From the NCBI RefSeq assembly GCF_001654495.1, contig NZ_CP015849.1, positions 2,680,501 to 2,744,500 on the forward strand: a stretch of 64,000 bases of DNA. The letters run 5' to 3'. The notes under the pieces were generated by a model, which saw only the letters and a list, made by a program, of their open reading frames with translations, made no database searches and had not been told where the DNA came from. This document shows positions 1-7,622 of this stretch, in pieces (the stretch's first letter is position 1; each line of letters opens with the position of its first letter). The DNA is from Streptomyces sp. SAT1 (lineage in GTDB: Bacteria > Actinomycetota > Actinomycetes > Streptomycetales > Streptomycetaceae). The position numbers and the translations under genes are program-made.

Positions 1-320
1 GCACCCACGGCCAGAGCCAGGACCCCGGACAGAGCACCGGGACGCCGGGCGACTCCACCGGCGGCACCCCCACGGACGGCGGCACCGGCGGCGGCACCCC
101 GGGCGGTCCCGGCGGCGACACCGGCGCCACGGACGGCACCGGCGGCACCCCGCCCACCGGCGGCACCACCGAGGGCGGCGGCACACCCGGCGGGGGCGGC
201 ACCCCCACCACGGGCGGACCCGGCGGCGGGGGCGCGGGCGCCGACGGCGGCACCGGCACGGGACCGGCCGCGGGCGGCACCGGCACGAACACCGGGACGA
301 ACACCGGCACCGGCCAGTGA
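1..320 (+). CDS. C-terminal tail of a truncated Gly/Thr-rich protein, possibly a class A penicillin-binding protein
   Basis: An open frame with no start in the window runs from base 3 to a TGA at 318-320, giving about 105 residues. They are almost only Gly, Thr, Pro, Asp and Asn in repeats such as GGTPTDGGTGGGTP. No folded domain is visible, so the product cannot be named from this part alone. Streptomyces class A penicillin-binding proteins often end in Gly/Thr/Pro-rich tails, and from memory a penicillin-binding protein gene (SCO2897) precedes the exporter and GroES-like genes in S. coelicolor. That identity is inference from gene order. The convergent sugE gene ends 22 bp downstream. Confidence 0.6.
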   Translation, partial: THGQSQDPGQSTGTPGDSTGGTPTDGGTGGGTPGGPGGDTGATDGTGGTPPTGGTTEGGGTPGGGGTPTTGGPGGGGAGADGGTGTGPAAGGTGTNTGTNTGTGQ

Positions 321-342
321 GGACACCGGGTGACGCCTGCCG

Positions 343-663
343 CTAGTGCCCCGAGGTGACCTTCAGGCCCACCACGGACACCAGCAGCAGACAGACGAAG
401 AAGATCCGGGCGGCGGTCGCCGGCTCCCCCAGCACCACCATGCCGAGCACCGCCGCACCGGCCGCGCCGATGCCCACCCACACGCCGTAGGCGGTACCGA
501 TCGGCAGGGAACGGGCGGCGTAGGACAGCAGCAGCATGCTCACGACGATCCCCGCGCCGGTCAGGACGCTGGGCACCGGCCGGGTGAAACCCTCGCTGTA
601 CTTCATCCCGATCGACCAGCCGACCTCCAGCAGACCGGCGACGACAAGCAGAACCCAGGCCAC
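343..663 (-). CDS. sugE: SugE/Gdx-type small multidrug resistance transporter (probable guanidinium exporter)
   Basis: From the GTG at 663-661 the product is 106 aa, the usual SMR length, with four hydrophobic helices. The first helix holds the essential membrane Glu in AGLLEVGW, the form seen in SugE/Gdx proteins that export guanidinium in exchange for protons. This start is chosen because GGAGG (672-676) lies 8 nt upstream. An upstream in-frame GTG at 723 would add 20 residues absent from the family and would begin 6 nt after the riboswitch. A guanidine-III riboswitch (729-771) lies in the leader, so expression should rise when guanidinium binds. Family call is from motifs; substrate follows from SugE type plus riboswitch. 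Confidence 0.88.
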   Translation of the reverse strand: MAWVLLVVAGLLEVGWSIGMKYSEGFTRPVPSVLTGAGIVVSMLLLSYAARSLPIGTAYGVWVGIGAAGAAVLGMVVLGEPATAARIFFVCLLLVSVVGLKVTSGH

Positions 664-685
664 GACGGGCACCTCCGAGACAACG

Positions 686-714
686 GCAACGCCTGCCCCA
701 CGGCCGGGCGTTGC
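686..714 (-). promoter_or_regulatory. Hairpin in the sugE leader, possible expression platform
   Basis: GCAACGCC (686-693) and GGCGTTGC (707-714) pair perfectly over 8 bp with a 13-nt loop. The hairpin sits between the guanidine-III aptamer and the GGAGG ribosome binding site at 672-676. It has no U-tract, so any control would act on translation start rather than termination. The role is inferred from position. Confidence 0.4.
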
Positions 715-728
715 GACGGACACCAGGT

Positions 729-771
729 GCGTCGTCTTTGCCTTCGTCCCGGTACGGCGCGTCTCGTCGGG
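729..771 (-). promoter_or_regulatory. Guanidine-III (ykkC-III) riboswitch aptamer
   Basis: Read on the minus strand, the element runs CCCG-ACGAG-AC-GCGCCGTA-CCGGG and then GGCAAAGACGACGC. This follows the Thermobifida fusca guanidine-III aptamer as I remember it (CCGG-ACGAG-GU-GCGCCGUA-CCCGG, then GGACAAGACGGCGC). Stem P1 has changed on both sides (CCCG with CGGG instead of CCGG with CCGG), a compensatory change that supports a real RNA. The pseudoknot strand GCGCCGT pairs with ACGACGC with one C-A mismatch. The gene below is a guanidinium-exporter type SMR, the expected target. Confidence 0.75.
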
Positions 772-852
772 TTCCCCACCGAGGCTAGCAAAGGAACGCC
801 GAAGGGGCCGGTGACCCTGGTCACCGGCCCCTTCGGGAAGCAGCTCACTCCG

Positions 853-1209
853 TCACAGGTACAGACCTGTGGAGTCCTCCGAGCCCTCGAACCGGTCCGC
901 GGCCACGGCGTGCAGATCGCGCTCGCGCATCAGCACGTACGCGGTGCCCCGCACCTCGACCTCCGCCCGGTCCTCCGGGTCGAACAGCACCCGGTCACCC
1001 GGCTCCACGGTCCGTACGTTCTGCCCGACCGCGACGACCTCCGCCCAGGCCAGCCGGCGGCCCACCGCGGCCGTCGCGGGGATCAGGATCCCGCCGCCCG
1101 ACCGCCGCTCGCCCTCGCTCGTGTCCTGCCGGACGAGCACCCGGTCGTGCAGCATGCGGATGGGCAGCTTGTCCTGATGGGTGCTGTGCTCGTTTCTGTT
1201 GGCGCTCAC
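853..1209 (-). CDS. GroES-like (cpn10 fold) protein
   Basis: The 118-aa product carries a GroES fold from about residue 15: LPIRMLHDRVLVRQ opens the beta barrel, GGGILIPATA occupies the mobile-loop position, and EVVAVG and VEPGDRVLF follow as in co-chaperonin 10. The last 15 residues form an acidic tail. There is no groEL partner nearby, so it is probably an additional solitary GroES-like protein of actinobacteria rather than the main co-chaperonin. The start is GTG at 1209; TAGGTT (1216-1221) ends 6 nt before it, which would fit a leaderless transcript since no clear ribosome binding site is visible. Its client or partner is unknown. Confidence 0.8.
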   Translation of the reverse strand: MSANRNEHSTHQDKLPIRMLHDRVLVRQDTSEGERRSGGGILIPATAAVGRRLAWAEVVAVGQNVRTVEPGDRVLFDPEDRAEVEVRGTAYVLMRERDLHAVAADRFEGSEDSTGLYL

Positions 1210-1252
1210 GCCTGAAACCTACCTGCCTCGACCGATGTCCCTGCTCGGCGGG

Positions 1253-1582
1253 TCAGCGCCGGCGCCTGCGCCCGCTCACGGCGAGCAGGCCCACGACACC
1301 CACGGCGACGAGCGCGACCGGCACGATCCGCTCCAGCCGGGGGGCGCCCGCCTCGTCCGTGAACTGCGCCCGCACCTCGCTCACCACCCGGTTCACCTGC
1401 ACGTACGCCCGCCCGAGGGTGTGGTCGACGTTCGAGGCGACCTTGGCCTTGGCGTCCCCCACGAGCGTCTTCGGGTGCACGCGCACCCCGATCTCGTCGA
1501 GGGTCTCGGCCAGCACCGCGCGGCGACGCCTGATGTCCGCCTCGATCTCAGCCGGGGTTCTGGTGTCCGCCGTGTCCGCCAC
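1253..1582 (-). CDS. DUF3618 family small membrane protein
   Basis: The 109-aa product begins with the DUF3618 signature, TPAEIEADIRRRRAVLAETL, followed by a helical segment rich in charged residues. It ends with one transmembrane helix (IVPVALVAVGVVGLLAVS) and a basic RRRRR tail, so it is likely anchored by its C-terminus with the helix in the cytoplasm. The family has no established function; members are common in actinobacteria beside other small membrane proteins. It is divergent from bcp across 142 bp. Confidence 0.8.
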   Translation of the reverse strand: MADTADTRTPAEIEADIRRRRAVLAETLDEIGVRVHPKTLVGDAKAKVASNVDHTLGRAYVQVNRVVSEVRAQFTDEAGAPRLERIVPVALVAVGVVGLLAVSGRRRRR

Positions 1583-1724
1583 CGTAGCGCCTCCGAAGTC
1601 AACTGATGCCTGTCCAGCACAGTCTGTCAGCTCTCACCGCGACCGCACCGTCGGCACCCCCGGTTACCCTCGGACCGACACGGTATTGGCCCCCACGAGG
1701 ACACGCACGAGGAGAGCACCTTCG

Positions 1725-2192
1725 ATGAGCGAGCGACTCCAGCCCGGGGACACGGCTCCCGCCTTCACCCTCCCCGACGCCGACGGCAACGAGGTGTCGC
1801 TGGCCGGCCACCAGGGCCGCAAGGTCATCGTCTACTTCTACCCGGCCGCCCTCACCCCCGGCTGCACCAAGCAGGCCTGCGACTTCACCGACAACCTCGA
1901 CGTGCTGGCCGGCGCGGGCTACGACGTCATCGGCATCTCCCCCGACAAGCCCGAGAAACTCGCCAAGTTCCGCGACACCGAGTCCCTCAGGGTCACGCTG
2001 CTCGCCGACCCCGACAAGAAGGTCCTGGAGGCGTACGGCGCCTTCGGCGAGAAGAAGCTCTACGGCAAGACGGTCACCGGCGTCATCCGCTCCACCGTCG
2101 TCGTCGACGAGCACGGCAAGGTCGAACGCGCCCTCTACAACGTCAAGGCCACCGGCCACGTCGCCAAGATCATCCGCGACCTGGGCATCTGA
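1725..2192 (+). CDS. bcp: Thioredoxin-dependent peroxiredoxin, Bcp/PrxQ type
   Basis: The 155-aa product is a full-length atypical 2-Cys peroxiredoxin reducing hydrogen peroxide and organic peroxides at the cost of thioredoxin. The peroxidatic Cys is C47 in ALTPGCTKQAC and the resolving Cys is C52, the five-residue spacing typical of Bcp. The N-terminal LQPGDTAPAFTLPDADG and the C-terminal part of the thioredoxin fold are intact. The start ATG at 1725 has AGGAG about 8 nt upstream; the frame stays open far upstream but without family similarity. It stands alone, followed by a strong hairpin terminator. Confidence 0.93.
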   Translation: MSERLQPGDTAPAFTLPDADGNEVSLAGHQGRKVIVYFYPAALTPGCTKQACDFTDNLDVLAGAGYDVIGISPDKPEKLAKFRDTESLRVTLLADPDKKVLEAYGAFGEKKLYGKTVTGVIRSTVVVDEHGKVERALYNVKATGHVAKIIRDLGI

Positions 2193-2221
2193 CCCGGCCC
2201 TCGCCCCACCCCTCCCTTCCC

Positions 2222-2258
2222 GAACGGCCCGTCCCGGCACCCCCGGCACGGGCCGTTC
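2222..2258 (+). terminator. Stem-loop terminator after bcp
   Basis: GAACGGCCCGT (2222-2232) pairs perfectly with ACGGGCCGTTC (2248-2258), 30 bp after the bcp stop. It is followed by CCCCTG, not a U-tract, as is common in Streptomyces. Confidence 0.7.
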
Positions 2259-2352
2259 CCCTGCGGTGTGCCGTGCGTGACCGACCGGCATCCGGTTCGT
2301 TGCTCCGTACGGGCGAAGAACACACGCCCGGCACCGGACCGGAGGGGACTCG

Positions 2353-3015
2353 ATGGGGGCCAGTGCGTACACCAGGGACCGCCTGGAGGAAGCGGCACGC
2401 GGCGCGCGGACGCTGTCGGAGGCGCTGGAGAGACTGGGGGTGGATCCGCGAAGCGGGAGACGGGACTACATCCGGCAGCGGATGAAGAAGCTCGGCGTCG
2501 ACACGTCCCACTTCGAGCGGGAGGGGGTGAAATGGACGCGGGAAGTCCTGCAGGCTGCGGTTTCGGCCTCGACCAGCGTGTTCGACGTACTGCGGCATCT
2601 GGGGCTGGAACCTGTCGGCGGCCATCACGCCCATATCAGCAGCAAGATCAAGGCGTACGGCATCGACACCTCCCATTTCACGCCATCGGTCCGCACGGAG
2701 AGGATGCGGCACAACCAACGACGCCGCACTGCCGGGGAGATCCTCGTGGAGGACACCTCGGCACACACGACCCGGGTCCCAGGCATCCGGCTCAAGAGGG
2801 CCATGGCCGAACTCGGCATTGAGGAGCACTGTGCCCTGTGCGGGACGGGCCCCGTCTGGCTCGGGGAACCGCTCCCGTTGGAGGTCGACCACATCGACGG
2901 GAACTGGCGTGACAACCGCATCGAGAACCTGCGCCTGCTCTGCCCCAACTGCCATTCCACGACGGACACTTATCGAGGACGCGGCACGGGACGCACGCGA
3001 AGGGAATGCCGGTGA
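2353..3015 (+). CDS. HNH endonuclease with two N-terminal repeat modules
   Basis: The 220-aa product ends in an HNH nuclease domain: CALCG, then LEVDHIDGNWRDNRIENLR and LCPNCHSTT, with the metal-binding His pair and two Cys pairs for a structural zinc (about residues 155-205). The N-terminal half holds two copies of a roughly 40-residue helical module, each ending in DTSHF (near residues 50 and 108), likely for DNA binding. The start ATG has GGAGGGG 5 nt upstream. A related gene overlaps its 3' end and a tRNA follows. Less G/C-rich codons than the neighbours and the lack of a metabolic partner suggest acquired DNA. Related HNH proteins occur in phages; the biological target is unknown. Confidence 0.85.
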   Translation: MGASAYTRDRLEEAARGARTLSEALERLGVDPRSGRRDYIRQRMKKLGVDTSHFEREGVKWTREVLQAAVSASTSVFDVLRHLGLEPVGGHHAHISSKIKAYGIDTSHFTPSVRTERMRHNQRRRTAGEILVEDTSAHTTRVPGIRLKRAMAELGIEEHCALCGTGPVWLGEPLPLEVDHIDGNWRDNRIENLRLLCPNCHSTTDTYRGRGTGRTRRECR

Positions 3016-3503
3016 GCGTCCGGAGGAGCCGTACCTGCGAGGAGCAGTTGCGTGCGGCGGTCGCCGAGTCGGACTCCCTTGCGGAAGTGCTCCGCAGACT
3101 CGGACGGCCGGACAACGGCGGACAACGCGCGATGCTGCGGAAGCGGATCGCCGAGGAGGGCCTCGCGACGGCTCACTTCCTCGGGCAGGCACACCAGCAG
3201 GGGAAACGGAGCGCGAACGCCAAGAGTGCGGAGGAAGTGCTGGTCCGCCATACCGGCACGCACCGGATCAAGACCTGGCGTCTGCGTCGAGCACTCCACG
3301 AGATGGGCGTACCCGAGCGGTGCGCACGATGCGGGCTCCGCCCCGAGTGGCTCGGGAAGCCCATGACGTTGGAGATCGACCACATCAACGGCGACTGGCG
3401 CGACAATCGGCGGGAGAACCTGCGCCTGCTCTGCCCCAACTGCCATGCGGTCACCAGTACCTGGTGCAGGGGAGGTCGGCGAAGCAGCCCCGGGGTTCAG
3501 TAG
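3012..3503 (+). CDS. HNH endonuclease, one-module paralogue
   Basis: The 163-aa product is a shortened relative of the preceding gene. It has a single repeat module ending in TAHF (about residue 55) followed by an HNH domain: CARCG, LEIDHINGDWRDNRRENLR, LCPNCHAVT. The start is taken as GTG 3012, which overlaps the upstream TGA (GTGA) and has AAGGGA 6 nt before it; ATG 3006 is possible but too close to that site. The overlap implies translational coupling. The stop TAG at 3501-3503 begins the sequence TAGAGT, a plausible -10 box for the tRNA 12 bp further on. Function beyond nuclease is unknown. Confidence 0.82.
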   Translation: MSVRRSRTCEEQLRAAVAESDSLAEVLRRLGRPDNGGQRAMLRKRIAEEGLATAHFLGQAHQQGKRSANAKSAEEVLVRHTGTHRIKTWRLRRALHEMGVPERCARCGLRPEWLGKPMTLEIDHINGDWRDNRRENLRLLCPNCHAVTSTWCRGGRRSSPGVQ

Positions 3504-3517
3504 AGTAGGACCGCTGC

Positions 3518-3592
3518 GGGCCCGTACCCCAGCTGGCAAGAGGGCGCCGGTTTAGGTCCGGTGTGTCGTGGGTTCGAGTCCCACCGGGCCCA
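3518..3592 (+). tRNA. tRNA with anticodon UAG (tRNA-Leu by anticodon), short variable arm
   Basis: A 75-nt cloverleaf can be folded: acceptor GGGCCCG/CGGGCCC with discriminator A; D arm AGCTGGCAAGA; anticodon stem GCCGG/CCGGT with loop TTTAGGT, giving anticodon UAG; variable region GTGTC; T arm GTGGG-TTCGAGT-CCCAC. CCA is not encoded. UAG reads CUA, a leucine codon, and A73 suits Leu, but tRNA-Leu normally has a long class II variable arm whereas this one has only 5 nt. The D stem is irregular, with one extra base. A hairpin terminator follows. Confidence 0.85.
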
Positions 3593-3601
3593 CAGGGAAA
3601 T

Positions 3602-3638
3602 GCGACCCCACACCTTGGTTTCACAGGTGCGGGGTCGC
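3602..3638 (+). terminator. Terminator after the UAG tRNA
   Basis: GCGACCCC and CACCT (3602-3615) pair with AGGTG and GGGGTCGC (3625-3638), with one internal A/C mismatch and a 9-nt loop, followed by TTCC. It begins 9 bp after the tRNA and separates it from the convergent rdgB. Confidence 0.7.
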
Positions 3639-3648
3639 TTCCGTCGGC

Positions 3649-4251
3649 TCAGCCCAGCAACTCCCGCACCACCGGTACCAGCGCGCGGAACGCCTTGCCG
3701 CGGTGGCTGATGGCGTTCTTCTCGGCGGGGGTCAGTTCCGCGCAGGTGCGGGTGTCGCCGTCGGGCTGGAGGATCGGGTCGTAGCCGAAGCCGCCGGAGC
3801 CGGCGGGGGTGTGGCGGAGGGTGCCGCGGAGCTGGCCCTCGACGACGCGTTCCGTGCCGTCGGGGAGGGCGAGGGCGGCGGCGCAGGCGAAGTGGGCGGC
3901 GCGGTGGCCGTCGGCGATGTCGGAGAGCTGGGCGAGGAGCAGGTCCAGGTTGGCCTGGTCGTCGCCGTGGCGCCCGGACCAGCGGGCGGAGAAGATGCCG
4001 GGCGCGCCGCCGAGGACGTCGACGCAGAGGCCGGAGTCGTCGGCGACGGCGGGCAGGCCGGTGGCGCGGGCCAGGGCGTGTGCCTTGAGCAGCGCGTTCT
4101 CGGCGAAGGTGACGCCGGTCTCCTTGACGTCGGGGATCTCCGGGTAGGCGTCGGTGCCGACGAGTTCGTGGGGCAGGTCCGCGTCGGTGAGGATCGCCCG
4201 GAGTTCGGTGATCTTTCCGGGGTTGCGGGTGGCGAGGATCAGGCGGGTCAT
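3649..4251 (-). CDS. rdgB: XTP/dITP diphosphatase (HAM1/RdgB family)
   Basis: The roughly 200-aa product hydrolyses inosine, xanthosine and related non-canonical purine triphosphates to monophosphates, cleansing the nucleotide pool. The family N-terminal signature LILATRNPGKITEL, the GVTFAENALLKA segment, the ADDSGLCVDVLGGAPGIFSARW loop core and the C-terminal AEKNAISHRGKA are all present, so length and active site are complete. The ATG at 4251 matches the usual family start; a GTG six bases earlier is also open. It is the last gene of the minus-strand run rph, lipoprotein, rdgB, 22 bp after the lipoprotein stop. In many bacteria rph and rdgB are adjacent, which supports the call. Confidence 0.93.
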   Translation of the reverse strand: MTRLILATRNPGKITELRAILTDADLPHELVGTDAYPEIPDVKETGVTFAENALLKAHALARATGLPAVADDSGLCVDVLGGAPGIFSARWSGRHGDDQANLDLLLAQLSDIADGHRAAHFACAAALALPDGTERVVEGQLRGTLRHTPAGSGGFGYDPILQPDGDTRTCAELTPAEKNAISHRGKAFRALVPVVRELLG

Positions 4252-4273
4252 GGTCACCAGTATCGCGGGCGGG

Positions 4274-4681
4274 TCAGGGGGTGCAGACCTTGGTGAGTTC
4301 GCCGGCGGCGTCGGTGACGGGGGTGAGGTCGGGGGTGTGGTCGCCGTTCTTGACGGCGGTGCGGACGTTGCCGACGGCTCTGTCGAGGTCGTCGACGGCC
4401 TTGTTGACGTCGGTGTCGTCCGTCTTGTCGCCGATCTTGTCCAGCTTGTCCTCGATCGCGCGGAGGGCGTCGTCGGTCTTGCCGGGGTCGTCGGCGGCGT
4501 TCTGCACGGCCTGCTGGAGGTCGGTGACGCTGTCGGCGATGGCGTCGGCGGTCTGTACGCAGTCCAGGGCCTTGCCGACCGCGTCGCAGCCGGTGAGGGC
4601 GGCGGTGGCGAGTGCGATGGCGGCCGTGGTGGCGGCGATGGCGGTGGTGCGGCCCGGTCGTCGGCGTCGGCTCGCGGCCAT
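4274..4681 (-). CDS. Small lipoprotein of unknown function
   Basis: The 135-aa product begins with a basic N-terminus, a hydrophobic signal helix and a lipobox LTGC at about residues 29-32, so it should be lipidated on Cys32 and held on the outer face of the membrane. The mature part is acidic and helical (repeated D, K, L and A, as in AIEDKLDKIGDKTDDTD) and resembles a coiled coil; two further Cys are present. No enzyme motif was recognised. It sits between rph and rdgB on the same strand and may be co-transcribed with rdgB. Confidence 0.72.
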   Translation of the reverse strand: MAASRRRRPGRTTAIAATTAAIALATAALTGCDAVGKALDCVQTADAIADSVTDLQQAVQNAADDPGKTDDALRAIEDKLDKIGDKTDDTDVNKAVDDLDRAVGNVRTAVKNGDHTPDLTPVTDAAGELTKVCTP

Positions 4682-4822
4682 GGCTGGGTTCCCTCCCCGG
4701 TCGGTGGCCGGGCGTGCGGCTGTCGTGCCGTACGCCCGTACCGGTAGGGACGCCGGGTGTGCGGTGCGGGTTGCGCCCCGGCGGCCCCTTCCTTGGTCTG
4801 CTCTTTACTTTCGGTCTGCTCT

Positions 4823-5560
<738 letters not shown>

Positions 5561-5585
5561 GGGGTCGAGCGTAGTGCCCCATGGT

Positions 5586-5620
5586 CAAGGGGCTCCTCCC
5601 GCGTCGGGAAGAGCCCCTTG
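5586..5620 (-). terminator. Terminator between nagF and rph
   Basis: CAAGGGGCTC pairs with GAGCCCCTTG and the inner TCCCG with CGGGA, leaving single C and A bulges and a 3-nt loop. It lies 33 bp after nagF and 25 bp before the rph start. Confidence 0.7.
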
Positions 5621-5653
5621 GGGGGTGAATCGCGGTCCCGTGGGACCGGTGGT

Positions 5654-5887
5654 TCACATCATGTCTTCGATGTCCGCGGCGATCGGGTCGGCGTCAGTGC
5701 CGATGACGACCTGGATGGCGGTGCCCATCTTGACGACGCCGTGGGCGCCGGCGGCCTTGAGGGCGGCCTCGTCGACCTTGCTGGGGTCGATGACCTCGGT
5801 GCGGAGGCGGGTGATGCAGCCCTCGACCTCTTCGATGTTCTCGATGCCGCCGAGACCGGCAACGATCTTCTCAGCCTTGCTGGCCAT
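5654..5887 (-). CDS. nagF: N-acetylglucosamine PTS EIIB protein NagF
   Basis: The 77-aa product is a stand-alone EIIB domain of the glucose/GlcNAc phosphotransferase family. The phospho-accepting Cys is C24 in EEVEGCITRLRTEV, the classic IIB active site, and GVVKMGTAIQVVIG follows as in the family. It passes phosphate from EIIA to sugar entering through NagE. ATG 5887 has GGGAGA about 8 nt upstream. It is divergent from nagE1 across 192 bp that contains a DasR site, as in S. coelicolor where DasR represses these genes until glucosamine-6-phosphate accumulates. Confidence 0.93.
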   Translation of the reverse strand: MASKAEKIVAGLGGIENIEEVEGCITRLRTEVIDPSKVDEAALKAAGAHGVVKMGTAIQVVIGTDADPIAADIEDMM

Positions 5888-6005
5888 GTTCTGTCTCCCT
5901 GATCCGAACCGCTTTGTCGCAGTAACCCACAGTTGGCCCATCTTCGCGAGCGGTCGTGCCGTGGGTGGCCGATGATGGCGTTCACGACAGCGGAACCGTC
6001 CGTCA

Positions 6006-6021
6006 ACTGGTCTACACCACC
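6006..6021. promoter_or_regulatory. DasR-responsive element (dre) between nagF and nagE1
   Basis: ACTGGTCTACACCACC matches the DasR consensus A(C/G)TGGTCTAGACCA(C/G)T with one change in the core. It lies 59 bp before nagE1 and 119 bp before nagF, so it can control both directions. Confidence 0.8.
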
Positions 6022-6079
6022 GTTGGCGCGGTGGCCAAACGCGGTGCCGCACGACGGAGCGGAGCCTCGGGAGGACGCC

Positions 6080-7384
6080 ATGAGTGCCGACAGCGCGGGC
6101 GGTGCGGGGACGGGGGCCTCGCCGCTGCGGGAGCACTGGAACAGCCTGTTCCAGGGGTTGCAGAAGATGGGCCGCAGTCTTCAGTTGCCGATCGCGGTGC
6201 TCCCGGCGGCGGGGATCCTGAACCGGCTGGGGCAGCCGGATGTGTTCGGCAAGGACGGGCTGGGCTGGATCGACGTCTCGAAGGTGATGGCGGGGGCGGG
6301 CGGCGCGCTGCTCGACGGCTCGCTGGGGCTGCCGCTGCTGTTCTGTGTCGGGGTGGCCATCGGCATGGCGAAGAAGGCGGACGGTTCGACGGCGCTGGCG
6401 GCGGTGGCGGGCTTCCTCGTCTACTACAACGTGCTGCACCAGTTCCCGGTGGGCTGCGGGGCGGGTGCGGTGGCGACGGCGGCCGGGTGCCGGGCGGCCG
6501 ACGGGACGGTGACGGCGTTCGCCTTCCAGAATCCGGGAATCTTCGGCGGGATCGTGATGGGGCTGCTGTCGGCCTTCTTCTGGCGGCGGTTCCACCGGAC
6601 GAGGCTGGTGGACTGGCTGGGTTTCTTCAACGGGCGCCGGCTGGTGCCGATCATCATGGCGTTCGTGGCGATCCTGTTCGCGGCGCTGTGCCTGTGGGTG
6701 TGGCCGCCGGTCGGGCGGGGGCTGGAAAGTTTCAGCGACTGGCTGAGCGACGCGGGCGCGTGGGGCGCGGGGGTGTTCGGGCTGGCGAACCGGGCGCTGC
6801 TGGTGATCGGGCTGCACCAGTTCCTGAACGTGCCCATCTGGTTCCAGTTCGGCAGTTACACCAAGCCGGACGGGACGGTGGTGCACGGCGACATCAACAT
6901 GTTCCTGGCGGGCGATCCGCACGCGGGGCAGTTCACCTCGGGTTTCTTCCCGATCATGATGTTCGCGCTGCCGGCGGCGGCGCTGGCGATCACGCACACG
7001 GCGCGGCCGGCGCGGCGCAAGGAGGTCGGCGGGCTGATGCTGTCGGTGGCGCTGACGTCGTTCGTCACGGGGATCACGGAGCCGCTGGAGTACTCGTTCC
7101 TGTTCATCGCGCCGGTGCTGTACGCGGTGCACGCGGTGCTGACGGGGGTGTCGATGGCGGTGACGTGGGCGCTGGGGGTGCACGACGGGTTCAGCTTCTC
7201 GGCGGGGCTGATCGACTACGTGATCAACTGGAATCTGGCGACCCGGCCGTGGGCGATCATCCCGATCGGGTTGTGCTTCGCCGCCGTCTATTACACGGTC
7301 TTCCGATTTGCCATCACGAAGTTCGACCTGAAGACTCCGGGGCGGGAGCCCGCGGACGAGGTCGAGGACACCACGAAGCCCTGA
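6080..7384 (+). CDS. nagE1: N-acetylglucosamine PTS permease EIIC, NagE1
   Basis: The 434-aa product is a glucose-family EIIC membrane permease without fused IIB or IIA domains. It opens with LFQGLQKMGRSLQLPIAVLPAAGIL, and holds multiple membrane helices plus the substrate-site region GITEPLEYSFLFIAP near residue 340. ATG 6080 is preceded by GGGAGG at 7 nt; the frame is open further upstream without similarity. It is a close paralogue of the next gene and pairs with divergent nagF. From literature knowledge, NagE2 is the main GlcNAc carrier in S. coelicolor and NagE1 contributes little. Its codons end mostly in G, unlike nagE2. Confidence 0.92.
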   Translation: MSADSAGGAGTGASPLREHWNSLFQGLQKMGRSLQLPIAVLPAAGILNRLGQPDVFGKDGLGWIDVSKVMAGAGGALLDGSLGLPLLFCVGVAIGMAKKADGSTALAAVAGFLVYYNVLHQFPVGCGAGAVATAAGCRAADGTVTAFAFQNPGIFGGIVMGLLSAFFWRRFHRTRLVDWLGFFNGRRLVPIIMAFVAILFAALCLWVWPPVGRGLESFSDWLSDAGAWGAGVFGLANRALLVIGLHQFLNVPIWFQFGSYTKPDGTVVHGDINMFLAGDPHAGQFTSGFFPIMMFALPAAALAITHTARPARRKEVGGLMLSVALTSFVTGITEPLEYSFLFIAPVLYAVHAVLTGVSMAVTWALGVHDGFSFSAGLIDYVINWNLATRPWAIIPIGLCFAAVYYTVFRFAITKFDLKTPGREPADEVEDTTKP

Positions 7385-7570
7385 CGTCCGCGGCGGGTGG
7401 CGGGCCTTCCGCCGGGCTCTCGGCGGGATGCGCACAGCTCTCGAACAGGGCTGATATCGGTCTGAGACCGGCGTGAAATCGGCTTGTCACCGGCGGTCGG
7501 AGTCCGCACGGCGTGTAGCGGTTCGGTCGCGTTTTCGCGGGTTCCTTACGCCACCTTCATCGTGCTACAA
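7385..7570. other. Intergenic leader region between nagE1 and nagE2
   Basis: This 186-bp stretch ahead of the dre pair holds no gene and no obvious terminator for nagE1. It is less G/C-rich than its surroundings near 7520-7570 and presumably contains the nagE2 promoter, but no clear -35/-10 pair was identified. Confidence 0.4.
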
Positions 7571-7602
7571 CAGGTCTACACCACTGAGTGGTGTAGACCA
7601 CC
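7571..7602. promoter_or_regulatory. Twin DasR sites forming a perfect palindrome upstream of nagE2
   Basis: CAGGTCTACACCACT (7571-7585) and AGTGGTGTAGACCACC (7587-7602) are two head-to-head dre-like sites. GGTCTACACCACT at 7573-7585 is the exact reverse complement of AGTGGTGTAGACC at 7587-7599, giving a 13+1+13 perfect palindrome 24 bp before the nagE2 start. Confidence 0.85.
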
Positions 7603-7622
7603 ACCCGATGGAGGACGGACGT

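Noticed and set aside
3518..3592. The UAG tRNA as an integration site for the HNH genes
   Set aside because: The HNH genes lie at the 5' side of the tRNA, there is no integrase, and no copy of the tRNA 3' end was found.
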